DNA of 64,000 bases from Ditylenchus dipsaci. Lineage: Eukaryota; Nematoda; Chromadorea; Rhabditida; Anguinidae. Each line of letters begins with the position of its first letter. The stretch's first letter is position 1. A program made the translations under genes and the position numbers. The DNA is taken from NCBI GenBank assembly GCA_004194705.1, contig SADC01001279.1, positions 682,001-746,000 of the forward strand. The letters run 5' to 3'. The notes under the pieces were generated by a model that saw only the letters and a list, made by a program, of their open reading frames with translations, had not been told where the DNA came from and did no database searches. Below, piece by piece: positions 11,051 through 24,200 of the stretch.

Positions 11051-11772
11051 GATTGCTCCAGACTAATAAGTGATGACTTAGAAACAATTGGCTTTTGTAT
11101 TATGAATAAACTTACAATATTTTTCATTCCCTGGTTGTTTTTAACAAAAAAATTGCGGTGGATAAAAGTTCAAACTGAAGAAATTTCCTTTGCACTCGTT
11201 ATTTAAGCATTTTCACAACCAAAAATTAATCCGTTGTTTATGTGAACTTAATTGAAAATGTCAACAGGGTTTTAGTTGTGCTGGAAAAGTTTTGCATAGA
11301 ACAAAAAGTTCTAGAATTGACGTAGTTAAGTGAAACAATCGGATTAATGCAAGTGTTCGCATGACTTCCAACAAAATAATGATCGAAACTTATCTTGTTT
11401 ACGACCGCTATCTGAAAAATCCGGGGTAAGGCAAGTTTATCACGATTTTCTTTCGAGTTTGTACGTACACTGACCACCGTATACTTAAGCACAAGTGGAA
11501 ACCCATTACCGAAAGCTGAAAAAGAAACGAAAAGATAAGATACCGAAAGCCAGGGCAAAAAGGATGACAGAGAGCGGAGCCAGAATTTCTAACCGAGGGC
11601 TGAAAAAAGGAACAAAAAGAGAAGATGCCAAACATGACAAAAAAAATCAGTCTGAGCCAGAATGAGTGGGTGGTCATTCTGAGTCGCAAAGAAAAAAGCT
11701 TATTTGGGGGCGTATTATATGTTCTTTTCACATACTACAAGGGAGAGACTTTGATTGTGACGTGGGGGAACT

Positions 11773-12640
11773 GGACAATGGTCAACTCACGAAGGATTTA
11801 ACTCGCGAAGGATTCAACTCGCAAAGGTTTTTAAAATTACGCTATTATAGGTATCTGAAACGTTTATTAAAGTAATTATTATCATCATTTTTACCTCGCA
11901 TTTTCGATCCCCGCTTTTCTTTTTGAATCATTTGATAATAAATGATTTATTTCCAAATTCCGCTTCCGCTTTCCAAATGAATTTTTTTCTTCTTCATATT
12001 TCTAACCAAATTAGGAACAAAAAGATGGCACTAACTACCTACCAAAAGAACATATCTAATTGCTACACTTGGTGGGTAGGTAAGGTAGGAGGGTACATAG
12101 GGTAGAGAGTAGCTAGAGAGGAGAGTAACTGGTACATAAGGTAGGTGGATAGATAAGTTATGTGGATGGGTAGGTATGATAGGTGAATGGGGGGGTAGAA
12201 GGGTAAAAAGGTAGTAGGGTAGGTGGATAGGTAAGAAGAGTATGTATGCCATAAGAGTGAATGGACATGCCAAGGAAGTAATTAGGCATGTCAGGAGTGT
12301 GGTTAGGTGAACTGGAAGAATGGTAACGTATGCCAGAAGATCAAATGGCTATTTTAGGATAAAGGGTAAGTATACCAGCCTTCAAGTTCTGTTACCCAAT
12401 TATTCTAGTACGCATGTATAAATACTCACAAGGGAAGTACCGAGGTGTGCTTTTGATGAGAGGAGGAGACTCTTTTTTCTATTGTCTATTCTTGTAGAGC
12501 ATCCGCAGGTGTCGTGTATACAGTGTAATAGTCCATACAACAACTTAAATTTTAAAACCTTCGGGAGTTGAATCCTTCGCGAATTGACTTTCGCGAGTTG
12601 ACCTTCGCGAGTTAAATCCTTCGCGAGCTGATATTTTACC
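11773..12640. mobile_element. Non-autonomous element, AACTCGCGAAGGATT words
   Basis: Direct repeat GGGGAACT at 11765-11772 and 12641-12648. Ends start GGACAATGGTCAACTC and, on the other strand, GGTAAAATATCAGCTC. Tandem words AACTCGCGAAGGATT occupy about 11785-11830 and, inverted, 12560-12625. The interior holds a degenerate GGTAGGTGGATAG microsatellite (12070-12240). An 8-bp duplication with GG ends is compatible with a MULE- or hAT-like element. Confidence 0.7.
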
Positions 12641-12689
12641 GGGGAACTTTGATGATGCGTGCCCGATTTGCTGTGAAAAATCAGCCAAC

Positions 12690-13000
12690 AAAGGCTCAAA
12701 GGCGCATCTTGTAAATTTTTGTAAATCGTGTTTAAACGACTCCTAAGTAATTTTAATGTGCTTAAAATGATACAAAAGCTATTTTCTAACACTTTTCCAC
12801 ATAAAAATCGATTTTTTGAAGAAAAAAAATTGCTCAATATTTGACTTTTGCCTTGGGGGACCAAGGCCAATCAAGTTTCTGGTCTCTTTTTTTTTATCAA
12901 GTCTCTTTTTTTATCTTTTTTAGCACATAAAAATTACTTAGCAGTCGTTAAAACACGATTTACAAAAGTTTACAAAATGCGTAACTCCCAACCCGTGATT
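12690..13000. repeat. Small foldback
   Basis: GCATCTTGTAAATTTTTGTAAATCGTGTTTAAACGACT at 12703 onward is repeated in inverted orientation at about 12915-12985. No coding content seen. Confidence 0.5.
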
Positions 13001-13287
13001 TTGATTTTATGATTGATTTTTATTTGAAAAGTTCTTAGATCGCATATTGTTTTTAATGACGAGCGGTTTGGATTATTCAATCAAGCTTCTGTTCTGCAGA
13101 CGCTGATTTGGAGACAATATGGACTTAACAATGTGGACCTGGTACCCACCTTTCAAAATATTCCCATCGGCGGCGAGCATGCCCTTTTAACTGATGCAAG
13201 CTGAAAAGAATCAAGATAAAGATTGTGTTTTTACCAATTGGCAGAGGTTTAAAGGAGGGCGAAAAGCTATTTATTTTTGAAAAGTGC

Positions 13288-13366
13288 CTTGGAGGCGCAG
13301 TGCGTGAGCGTTTGTGTATTTTGGCCCAAAATGGTGCGTAGGTTCGATCCCACCTGGTGACAGCTA
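13288..13366 (+). repeat. tRNA-derived sequence, copy 1 of an inverted pair
   Basis: GGCGCAGTGCGTGAGCG resembles a Pol III A box, and AGGTTCGATCCCACC is a good B box about 40 bp further on. The stems do not pair well enough for a functional tRNA. A related copy lies on the minus strand at 13482-13563, so this is probably a SINE or tRNA pseudogene. Confidence 0.4.
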
Positions 13367-13481
13367 TTTATTTTTGCTTGTTTGACCCAATTTTCAGGGT
13401 GATTCGAATGTTTTAGCGCCTGGTTCAGAATCAGCGACCACAATTACCCCCACACATTGGTCAAACAAGCAAAATAGCGTG

Positions 13482-13563
13482 CCACCAGGAGAGATAAAAC
13501 CTGCTCACCATTTTGGACCATGAAACACAGACGCTTATCCACTACGCCACCGAAGCCGAATTT
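13482..13563 (-). repeat. tRNA-derived sequence, copy 2 (inverted)
   Basis: The minus strand reads GGTGGCGTAGTGGATAAGCG (A-box-like), then CCAAAATGGTGAGCAGG and a decayed B box. It aligns with the plus-strand copy at 13288-13366 with about 115 bp between them. Confidence 0.4.
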
Positions 13564-13639
13564 TCAAACCTAAACGGCTCTAATCGACCACTGGAGCCAC
13601 GAATGAAGAGAGAGCGAAAAAGAGTTGGGCAAGCTTTGG

Positions 13640-15700
13640 AGCGAATTTAGTTCAAATCTATTGAGTTTAGTTGTTTATGCTTTGATTTTATGTCAATTGT
13701 CTACTTTGTTGATGTTGTAACGTAAAAAGTGGGAAGCCAACACACTAGACTACGCGTGTAGAACTTATAGAAATAGTCGTAATTAGAAATAGTCGAAATA
13801 GTCGTAATGTAACATCTCCCCTTTTAAGTATGAATGTATATTTTGATGGACTTATAGGAGCCGTTCGCAGGGCTACTAGGAATCCGGAGAAAACATCCCG
13901 CTAAGATGAGTCTCCCCTATCAAACCTCTTGTAAGAAGTGTAAAAAAACAGGGCCATGAAATTATTTCGTTTGTTTCAGTGCGTTGCACACCTACTTCCT
14001 CCCCTTTGTCCATTATGAATAAATCGGTTTTCGGTGACTGATGGGTAACGCGACCCCGTATTAGCAGTAAATCACCGCCGGCAGACCGGTGATCTTTTTC
14101 ATAACTCCGGAGCTCTATTATTCCCAGGAGGGTCTGAACAATAAAAGTAACGCAATTCAAGTCTGGGAAAAAAAGTAAAATTGTCGTTGGCTTACGACCC
14201 GATCCGACAAGTATGCAGTAGAATCAAAGTGTTATTAATTTTTCATTCAGTTGTCATTAATTCGCTACATTGGTTAGTCTGAAAAAATACATATTGGTTT
14301 CATGATCACCAAATCGACATCAGTCAGTGTTCATCTAGAAGACTGACTAGGCTGCTTTTCTAACCTTTTGTGATATCCATCAAAAATTGTAGTAAAATGT
14401 CAAATTTCTAATATTTTTTGCTGCAATTTGTTGTATTTAGTCAGTAAAAATGATTTTTTTTCATCCAGTGAGCCAAGTTATTATTGTTTGAAAATTGAAA
14501 GGCTTGTATACAAATTAAGGTTGTCAAATGTTGTAATTTTATGGCCTAAAATGTGATTTTGACCTAAAATTGACGAACTTAGAAAAAGCAAGCAAAGAAA
14601 AAGCGAACTTTATTTGGATTGGACCAATTGGAAAGCTTAAATCGAAGTGTAACAACCAACTATCTTTTTGTGAGATGTTTTTTCATGTAGATTTCACTGT
14701 TCATAATTCCCCGATTTTTCTTTACCGGGGAAATAGATCGCGGAATGATCTGGGGATTCCCGGTAATTTCCTCGAGGAACTTTCTTAGGGGATTACCCAT
14801 TTGACAACCCTAATACAAACGCAAAAAATAAACACCGATAGTTTGCCTGATTCCCTTGTACTAGAGCCTTAAAATGACACATGATTGCCCCCTCTTGATC
14901 TCTGACCATTTGTGGACAATGAAAAGAATGGACTGTGTGTGCAAATAAACCAGTCTACTATTTCTCCTCTTTTCTCGTCACCCACTCTTGTTCTGGAATT
15001 CGGTCGCATGCACATGAAAAAGAAAAGTACAGAGAGTCTACCCCTGAATATCTGTGCTCATCAGACAAATCTCTTCTCCATCTTTCTCCTAGAGCCAGAA
15101 TACATGAAATAATCAGATCAATACAGGTGATTCATATCTTGTTTTCTTCCTATATTTATTTTAAGTTGTATAGGAAGAATATTTTTCGGGTGGAGTATTA
15201 GCCAGAGGAAAAAGTAATTTTGGTAATTACACTAATTGGCCTAAATTTTTTTGGTATAGGAATGTATTTGTTTGAGTGTTTATCCATTTTTAAGGAGTAT
15301 CAAATTTTTAGATTGGTCCGTCTATTGTTGTTGTTTTATTTTATTGTGTAGAGCTTTTTTTGTTTTTTTTTTCGGTAAATTTAACCACTGAATTTTGTGG
15401 CTTTGGCAAACAGCTTGGATCTTAACAAGTACTCGGGAAAGTATTTGGGCAGCCTTTTCAGTTAACATATCTTTATTGTAGTTAACAGAAAATACGAATG
15501 AATGGTGTAGTGGAAAAGATTTTGGTTTAAAGATTTTTTCCCCTGACTCGATTACACCCCCTAGCTGCTTCTTTATATGGTTTTTTCTTTTTGATCTTGA
15601 TTTTGATGTTTGCCAGTTTATTATCTTTCGGCTAAAATTCAAAAAATCAGTCGAACCAAAAAGAAAATCTATCAGTTATGCTTGTCAATAATTAGAGTAT
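13640..15700. other. Intergenic stretch, nothing recognised
   Basis: No convincing exon, RNA gene or structured transposon end was found. The short open frames have no family signature and no splice context. A T/A-rich stretch occurs at 15320-15380. Confidence 0.4.
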
Positions 15701-15705
15701 CAGTT

Positions 15706-15872
15706 CTGCTTTTTTGCGATGTTGCGCTGCGATGTTTTTCGGCCATCCGTGGTTGCGCTGCGATATGCGCTGTTTTCGAAAATTTGCGTACGCTGTTGCG
15801 CTGCGATGTTTTTGGCCCAAATTTTCTGCGTACACTGCGATGTTGCGCTGCGATTTATCGCAGCGCCCGATT
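15706..15872. repeat. Cluster of TTGCGCTGCGATGTTTTT words
   Basis: Four to five diverged copies of GTTGCGCTGCGATGTTTTT separated by 20-40 bp spacers, ending with an inverted CGCAGCGC. It resembles the subterminal word clusters of the other elements here, but no flanking duplication was found. Confidence 0.5.
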
Positions 15873-16107
15873 CTATCAAAAATACCAAAAATTATTGTAT
15901 AAGTTAGTTTAGATTTTGTTTATTTTTTTTAAGTCATACAAAATCTAAATTATTGATAACAATAACTCATACAAAATTTTTGTATGAATTTTGTAATTTG
16001 TTTTTTTGACTTTGATAAGCATACTATTAAATTGACATTTTCTTAGTGCATTAGAGTGCGCGATTTTGCTGGCAGTAGGATTTCGCTGCTACATCAGCCA
16101 AGAGAAG

Positions 16108-16995
16108 GACTAATTACTTTTTGGGTCATGCAGGAAAGTTCGCTTACCGTATTTCCTCTAATAAGCCACCCAGGTGGTTTATTTTTCGACCTCTCTGTAG
16201 GGGTGGTTTGACAGAAGGGAGTTGCTTATACCAGTATGTGTCATAACTCTTCGTGCTTTTTTCAAATTTTTAGTCAGAATCGATTTTTTTCTTTTTCGCA
16301 TATTTCTTCATGAAATTCTTCATTTTTCATTTAAATGTGATTTCTGTTCGAATTGAATTTTTAGATGCCTCGAGGTCAAGGAATTAACTTGGAAATCAGC
16401 AACCATCTCCGCCACCTTATGCTCTTTCTCTATGACGATTGTTGAGGTCGAAGGAAATTATTTTGATGAATGATAGTTGCTGTGATGAAATATGTTATAC
16501 GTTGCCTTGAATAAAGATTTCACTGTTATTTGGAAATGCTTTTCTACGAAAGAAATGAAGAAATATGCGAAAAAGAAAAAAAATCGATTCTGACAAAAAA
16601 TTTGAAAAAAAGCGAAGAGTTATGACACATACTGGTATTTCGACCATGTGGTGAAGTAGCAAAAAACATTGTTTGAATTTTATTACGTCACCTAACATCA
16701 AAGTTTACAGTCACGCGCAACTGTAAAATGAAGAAAAAACTCTACTGCAAAGCGATATTTCTTTAAAAATATCTACTGCAAAAAATCCTAACAGCGACAT
16801 AATAGATGACGGCTTTTTTAATGGCGATATTTGCTAACTTATTTGTCTTTTTATGGGAGTGGTTTGTTGGAGGGGGGGGGGTGGTTTATTTTTCGACCTC
16901 TCTCTAGGGGGTGGTTTATTAGAGGGGGTGGTTTATTGGAGGGGGTGGCCTATTAGAGGAAATAACCGAAACCTGCATGACCCAAAAAGTAATTA
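16108..16995. repeat. Nested foldback: CTAATTACTTTTTGGGTCA ends around a CCGTA MITE
   Basis: Outer 25-bp inverted repeats at 16108-16132 and 16971-16995 start CTAATTACTTTTTGGGTCA. Immediately inside is a CCGTATTTCCTCTAATAAG end (16147) with a matching right end (TATTAGAGGAAATAACCG, about 16950-16968). The word GGTGGTTTATT appears six times by the right end. Further inverted repeats pair about 16255-16330 with 16540-16640. No coding content. Confidence 0.65.
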
Positions 16996-17059
16996 GTAAT
17001 TTACCATGATGATAAATTTTTAATAGGTCTTTTGTTCAAATTCGATTAGCAGTTTCATT

Positions 17060-17611
17060 GGGGTGGTATTTAATTTTGGCCATAGAATTGTGAAAAATGG
17101 CCATAGAATATTTAATTTTGGCCATAGATTTGTCTTGGCCATAGAATGTTGAAAAATGGCCATAGATTTCTGAAAATTGGCCATAGATTTCTGAAAATCG
17201 GCCATAGATTTCTGAAAATTGGCCATAGATTTCTGAAAATTGGCCATAGATTTCTGAATTTTAGCCATACTCGCTCGAAATCATGTTTCAACCACTTTTT
17301 AAGATGCTCTTGGACCTGAGACATCCTGAAAAGATGTTTTAAGCGTGTCGATGACACTTTTCCGAGAAAAAAATTTCTGTAATTTTTCCGACCATTGGTC
17401 GCTCAGGGCAAAAGTCAAATTTCGGTCAAAAAAAAATTGTCATCGACACCCTTAAAACATCTTTTCATGATGTTTCAGGTTCAAGAGCATCTTAAAAAGT
17501 GGTTGAAACATGATTTCGAGCGAGTATGGTTAAAATTCAGAGATCTATGGCCAATTTTCAGAAATCTATGGCCATTTTTCAGTATTCTATGGCAAATTTT
17601 AAATATAACCC
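17060..17611. mobile_element. Non-autonomous element with GGCCATAGATTTCTGAAAAT words
   Basis: Perfect 8-bp direct repeat GTTTCATT at 17052-17059 and 17612-17619. Ends start GGGGTGGTATTTAATTTTGG and, on the other strand, GGGTTATATTTAAAATTTGC. About nine tandem units of 21-bp GGCCATAGATTTCTGAAAAT lie near the left end and three inverted near the right. The middle is a palindrome containing CTCGCTCGAAATCATG. No transposase. Confidence 0.75.
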
Positions 17612-17699
17612 GTTTCATTGACCGCCTTGTCGGTTTTAAACATACAAAACACAAATTCGATACCACTCTGCTACAAACAACCAGTAAATTATTTTCTTG

Positions 17700-18288
17700 G
17701 GGTGCTTTGTAAATTAGATCTGAAACTAATTACCAGTTCTATGTTGAAGTGACGCATTTATGGCGAGCATTGCGACAATTGCCAGTCATAATAACAAGGA
17801 AATCACCTATTTTTCACATCCTTCAAATTCAACTCAAGAAAAAGGTATGCCCACACAATTCGGCGATTTTGCAGCTGCATTTTTTATTAATCAATAGTGA
17901 CAGTGTGTGTGTCTGCAATAAAACCAGTTTGGTCCAGCAGCAATCAGGTGAAACAAGGTCTTTCTGATCACCGCAAAACCAACTTTTTGTCATACTAATT
18001 GGAAATTTGATGAGTTGATTTTGTTTGAAACTCAATTTCAGAAGTTTTTTTTTAATGTTTTGTTGATCAACTCTATCCTTTTTTTAATTGAAAAAGTTCA
18101 GATTGGTAATTTTGTTTTCTTTATCCAAATATCGTATATCGAAGTAGCGCCGAAGTCTTAATACAATTCCTTCTTACTACTTTTTGTTTCGGTGTGTTCA
18201 TTCAATGGTACCAAAAACATAGTTAGTAGTAAATGTATTTTAATTTAAAATTAATTACTGTAATTTATTTAGAGGATACAATGATAAA
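17700..18288. other. Upstream region of the receptor kinase gene
   Basis: No exon or repeat family recognised. This is where the promoter and 5' UTR of the kinase gene would lie, but I see no TATA-type or other motif I would defend. Confidence 0.3.
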
Positions 18289-21200
18289 ATGATAACAAGA
18301 CTCAAAAGGCCATGTTCCAAATATTTGGCCATTATTCCTATCATTCTATTTTTTCTATTTATTGACCACTATGCAAATGGACAAGACTCCGACGAAAATT
18401 TGCCTGTTCGAACAGCTTGTTTTGTGCGTTGTGCTTTGCTCGAATGTTCCGGGAAGGAGTCGGTAACAAAATTTTCACTTAGCTTTTTAAGTATTTTTCA
18501 TAAAAAATTACAATTTTGCCCAATTTCTAACAAGGGAACCTCTCGAGCTGTTTTTTTTTCAGACAGGCCTAATTTTGACTAGTGAGCGAGAAACGGTTAT
18601 GGCTCTATCACAATTGTAAGTGTAAGTGTAAATGTTGATGTAAGTGTAAATGTAAGGTGTCTTCACAATACCGAAAACATTTACATTTACACTTACGCCT
18701 TCACAATACGAATGAAATGTAAATTAAAATTTTTGAGCTCTTCTCACTTTTATTTTTAACGTCAGTTTTTTTAACCCAAATACCAATTTTTTAAGTTTTT
18801 TTAACTAGCATTGAACTCCTCGTCATCAATAAAGCACTTTTAGTATTCTCTGGAAATACTTAAATTCAATTTTCATTTCCATTTACATTCGCATTGTAAG
18901 TGTAAATGTAAATGTAAGTGTTAATGTAAGTGTAAATGTAAGGGGTGTTCACAATACCAAAAACATTTACACGTACATTTACACTTACACTTACAATTGT
19001 GATAAGGCCATTATTAACGAGTTGTAAACGACCTTATAACTAGTGCAAATGGGCAAAAAAAAATTGGCTATATACAAGTAACAAATTTTTGTGCGCGGCA
19101 TGCAAAGTTTTCAAGTCAACCGCCTCAGTTCCGGCCAACTTTAAACTGTTTTTGAGCTCTATCTTACAGAAAGCTACAGCTGAATACTTTTTTGAAATAC
19201 ACATTTCGTAGAGGACATTCCGACCTACAAGATGAGTATAAACATGCATAATAATAAGTTTGTTCTAAAAGCAGATAAAAAATAGAAAATAGTGCATGGG
19301 ATGAAAAAAACCCCCTAAATAACAACCTGATTCAAAGCTTCAAAGCATTAGGGTGTTTGGAGGATTTTTTTACCCCTGGCCAGTATTTTGGATTTTATGT
19401 GGTTAGGAAGCAAACTTTTGACTGTGCATGTTAATGCACATTTTTACCCATGTACAAAAAATTCCATTCGTATTCAGCCAATTTTTTTCGCCCGTTCGCA
19501 CTAGTCATTGGGTCCTCTACAACTTGTGAAAACCGTTTCTCAACCACTGGTCAAAATGATTCCTGTCTGAAAAAAACAGCTCGAGAGGTTCTCTTGTAAG
19601 CTTACTTTTTGTTTAAAAATAAATAAGAAAATATTAGTTTTTATTTGTAGACTCAACTGAAACAATGCAAAGAAAAGTGCCAGCCATATGGTCGTCCAGA
19701 ACTTTGTGTAAGTTTACAAACTTATGAATTTGCCACAAACACTGATTTGCTATTGTAAGTATCGGATGTCGAACATGGTTAAACATCCAAGTTTTTTTTA
19801 TGAAAAACCGATAAAAATTTGATTAATGTTAAAAATATTGGGCAAAAATATCTTTAAACATTTTACTTTTAATCGTTTTTTTTCAATGTATTATAAAACG
19901 TGTGTCTGATTTTTTCCAATCCTTCAAACATAAAATATTTTTCAAAAAAAATGAAAAAAAATCTGTAAAATGAAATACACACAAACATACAAACTTGAGG
20001 CAAAAATTTGACCTCAATTTTTGAAAAATTCACATTTGCGGTGTGTTATCTTGTTTTAATGTTCAGAAAAACTAAAAGTTCTGAGCATGTCCTTATGTGC
20101 GCTGACCTAAACCACGCCCAAGGCTCGGTGTCACTTTGAAATTTTTTAGTATTAGAGTTTAGTTTTATTATTAGAGTATGAAGCAGGGATGCTTCAAAAT
20201 TCCGATTTGCGGCACTTTTTTCTTTCGATTAAAAAAAACTTTAGGCGTAACCAAGAGAGGGCCTAACCGAGCTTTTTCCCCGCTGATTTTTTTTGAAAAA
20301 CATTAGAATATAAAAACATTGTAAAAGTCAAAAACACTGCCAAAAGCCATTAGACTAAACACCGCCACTCCCCTTCCCTCCCAGAGGTCATTTTACTTTT
20401 TTTCTGGCTACGCCTTTGGAGGCATATATGGTTGCCTGGTATTTTTCACGAGAAGCGCCTCCGATGATCGAACTGTCCACATCTGGCTACTCTTGAAAGC
20501 AGATTTTTCGAAGCCTTATAAACGCACTCAAATGCGCATTTCTTACAAAAAAAATTCTCGTGTCACTTTTTAATCACGACTTTTCAAAGTAGTCGAAAAT
20601 GGGCAGTAGGTGATTTTTGAAAACTTGTTTAAAAAACTCTCCAAATTTGACTAAGAGAACGAGTTCCTGACTTGAAATGGTTTTTAGTTCACTAAATTCT
20701 AACTTTTAGAAAATTAATCTAATTAATATGGAAGAGGAGATTCTCAGCTTTCGTTTGCTACAAAAATGTCTAGAAATACGACTTTTTGCATTTTTTATGC
20801 AAGAAAATTATTTTACTGTTTTTCTCTTATATTTGATATAAAGTCTAGACTTTTAATTGGTCTTTACTCAAATTTTCAAACAAAATGTTGAAAATTTGAT
20901 ATTTATGACTTATGTCAACGTTTCAATAGTGATAATAATAATAAATTGAAAAAAAATGGAAAACGAATGTGTCCAAAGGTGGGGTTGAACTCGCCAGATT
21001 TCAAGGAAAATAGCCTTTCTTCTGGTTTTAGCACACCAAAGTCCAAGGCTTAACCTACTGCGCCATGAAGCCTAAGTAAAAGTCACTTACTGCCCATTTT
21101 TCGGTGATTTAAAAGGCCGTATTAATATGTAGAAATCCAGCCCAATAAGTACTAAAAAATTTCAAGAAAAAAGAAGATGCTTTATGCTGGAGTAAGTGCA

Positions 21201-24200
21201 AAAATCTACCGGAATTGCCCGTTGCCAAGGGTAGTGGTCAGCAGAAGAGGATGGAAAGCCCCAAAAACCTTATTGCCAGCTACAATCCTAACTCTGACTA
21301 CGGCATCGACCTGAAATGGAATGATGTAGACGGGGCTCAACTATATATGGTACAATTCAAGCCCTCTTCTGAGCCTCAATGGCTGGCATCAAGCGGTCAA
21401 GAATTAGTGGGTCAAAACTTTTGCTTATTTTTTAAATTCTAATGATTTAGGTAACTCAACAACCAAAATTGCTAAACTTCGAACCCCCAAAGATGTGTTT
21501 TGTGAAGATGTGGATTTAAGAGTGGCGGCTGTTTCAGCTGTATCTCAAATAAGCCCGTTTTCAGAGGCAGCTATCGTCGAAAAACCAAAGCCGCTGATAT
21601 CAGCAAAGATGAAACTGCATTCTTTGGTATTAGAGGTAAGTATTAGGTAAAAAAAAATTAAAAAAAACAAAATTGTACGAATTTTTTTTTGGGGTGTAAC
21701 TTAAAATGACCAGCTTTTTGGTAAATATTATTTTGATTATTTCCATTATTCCGACTCTCAATGAATTTTTTTTATACCAAAAATTGTCAAGAGAGAAATT
21801 TTTTTGGCAAAGTCTCCCCTTATACAAAAATTTTGTCCTGAATCCGAATCCTTTGAGATCAGATAAAAAAAATTTTATGAACTGAGATATCACAATTTTG
21901 AGTAGACAAGTCCGAAATTATGCACCACGTACCTACTTTTGTAGATATCTCAGCTTAAAAAATTCATTTTGATCTGGTCTCAATGGAGTCAGATTCAATA
22001 CAAAATTTTGGTATTAGATGAGACTTTGCGAAAGCTTTTTCTTTGAAAAATAACAATTTTTGATAAAAAAAAATCGAAAAAATAAATTACCGAGGGTCGG
22101 TAATCGGTAGTCGTGTCGATTTTTGTGTTTTGTCTGTAAAAGTGTATTTTCAAAAATCATACGTGATCTTGATAAAGGTAGCATAACTAGGCTAAATCTC
22201 TCTGGTCTAAAAATCCTTTTTACCTACATTCAAAGCTCGAAATAACGAATTTAGAAAACAGGGTTCGTTTTTCAAGTCTTCTTATTTCGTGAGAGGAATT
22301 TCTGATTTTAGAATAATGGATAGGTAAGATCCTTGTGGTTTTTGGGATTGGGCTATCGGAACAAAACTGGCAAAAGCTTTCTAAAAACAACAAAATAAGT
22401 GTTGGCACCGGCCTTTTAAAGAGTCTTCACATCGAATTTTTTAGTGTACTTTTCAGGTCCGTCGAATAACCATAGGATCTCTGAGTAGCGTTATTGACCC
22501 ATTAAGATATTTATTTATTTCACTTTATTTCAAAAAAAAAGGTTGTAGTTGGTGGTGTTTTTTCAATGAGTTTTAAAATAAACGTAAAAAGACCGAAATC
22601 AAAATTAACAAATGTTAGCTTTATCCTTAGCCAGAACATTATTTAGAACACACCTTTTGAGCTAGGAGAATACAAGAGCAACGGAACTTTAAAAATGGCA
22701 CTGGAATATGATGTCAAAAGCAATCTTTTCGTTTAGCTCCCTTTTTAAAGTTTAATCTCCGCCATTGCAGAATGGCTGTTTGGACCCAAAGATCTGGAAG
22801 TCCAGCCAATTTTCCATATGATGTCATGTGCTATTGCTGGTATACTTTTATGACCAATCAAATAATGCAAATTGTGTATTTTTGCAGATTTGGAAAATGC
22901 TGTTCCTACACCCGATTTTGTAAGATTTTTTTATGAAGTATCATCCAAAGATCCTTTATCGTGATTATTTAAGTATCAAGGTAGCGCTCCAAACACCGTG
23001 GAAGCCAAACTAGGGGCGGATATGATGTACAGGAGATGCAGGTTACTTTGAAAATTAACACAATCTGTCCATATGAAATTTTATCTGGTTTTATTCTGAT
23101 CTGGTGGACACTGTCTCTTTAATATTTTGGCTCGTCTTAGCCCCAAGAAAAATTAGGTTTTGGTTGTTTTCAAACGAATCGGGATTAAAATTCCGATTCA
23201 CCCTCTCCACCAATGAAAACCAATTGTATCCAATTGTATCTTCACCAATTATATCCAAAAAATCGATAAAAAAAATTATTTCCAGATTTGTTTTTGCGGT
23301 TGAAGATGTTAGAAGTAACCACTGTTCATCAACTTTCCACATTTCTGCCGGGAATGATGACTTCAGCACACTAGACATCAGTAAGATGAATTTTACACAC
23401 TATCAGTAAACCACATACCGTATTTCCTCAAATAAATTTATTGTAGAGTCCTATTTTGTTGACAAGCCGATGTTGCAATTTGAGACCAACTTGTGTAGAA
23501 TTTAAAGTTGGATTAGTAACATTAACACCAGAATTTCTAAATTTTTTCAAAAATGCACTAAAAATTGAAGTGTAAAAGAAAACTGATCAAAACAAATTCG
23601 ACTTTATTTTATCTTTACATTTCCTATTTTAGGGCATTTTTTGAAAAAATATAAATTTCTGACATAGATGCTGCTAATCCAACTTTTATATTCAGAAAAG
23701 GCTGCCTCACATTGCAAGCCCGGGTTATGAACAAAACATGGCTCTGAAACGACATTTAAATCAATTCATATTGGGTAATCTTCTTCACTTTTGGGGAGGT
23801 CGTTCGTTAGAGGAAATAAGGTATTTATAACCTTCTCTCGTTCAGATTGTGACACCGTCACAAACTGTGCTAAAGTAGAGAGAATTGAACCACCTGTTTG
23901 TGGCCAAATTGACAAATTCAATGCGACGGTTATAAATCCCGATAAAGTGGATTGGGAAAATCCAAAATCACCCGTTGCAGTCAATATTTCATTTGAGCCA
24001 ATGTAAGCAATTTGCTGCAGAGATAAATTTTATCAAATTTTCGAGATTTTAGATTACGAAGATCCAGGAAGAAAGATCCTTTGTATTACGTGGCTCTTTA
24101 TGGCAATGCCTTGAATTACAGCAGCGTAGAAGAGGTTATGTGTTTTCAAAGTTGCTCAAGGTGTAACTTATTCTACTTTTTAGAGAACTTTTCTTGGCAT

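Noticed and set aside
13288..13563. Functional tRNA genes
   Set aside because: A- and B-box-like motifs exist but acceptor and T stems do not pair. The inverted duplicate arrangement points to a tRNA-derived repeat.
17020..17357. Frames of repeated ANFQKSM / FRNLWPI
   Set aside because: Translation of the 21-bp GGCCATAGATTTCTGAAAAT units.
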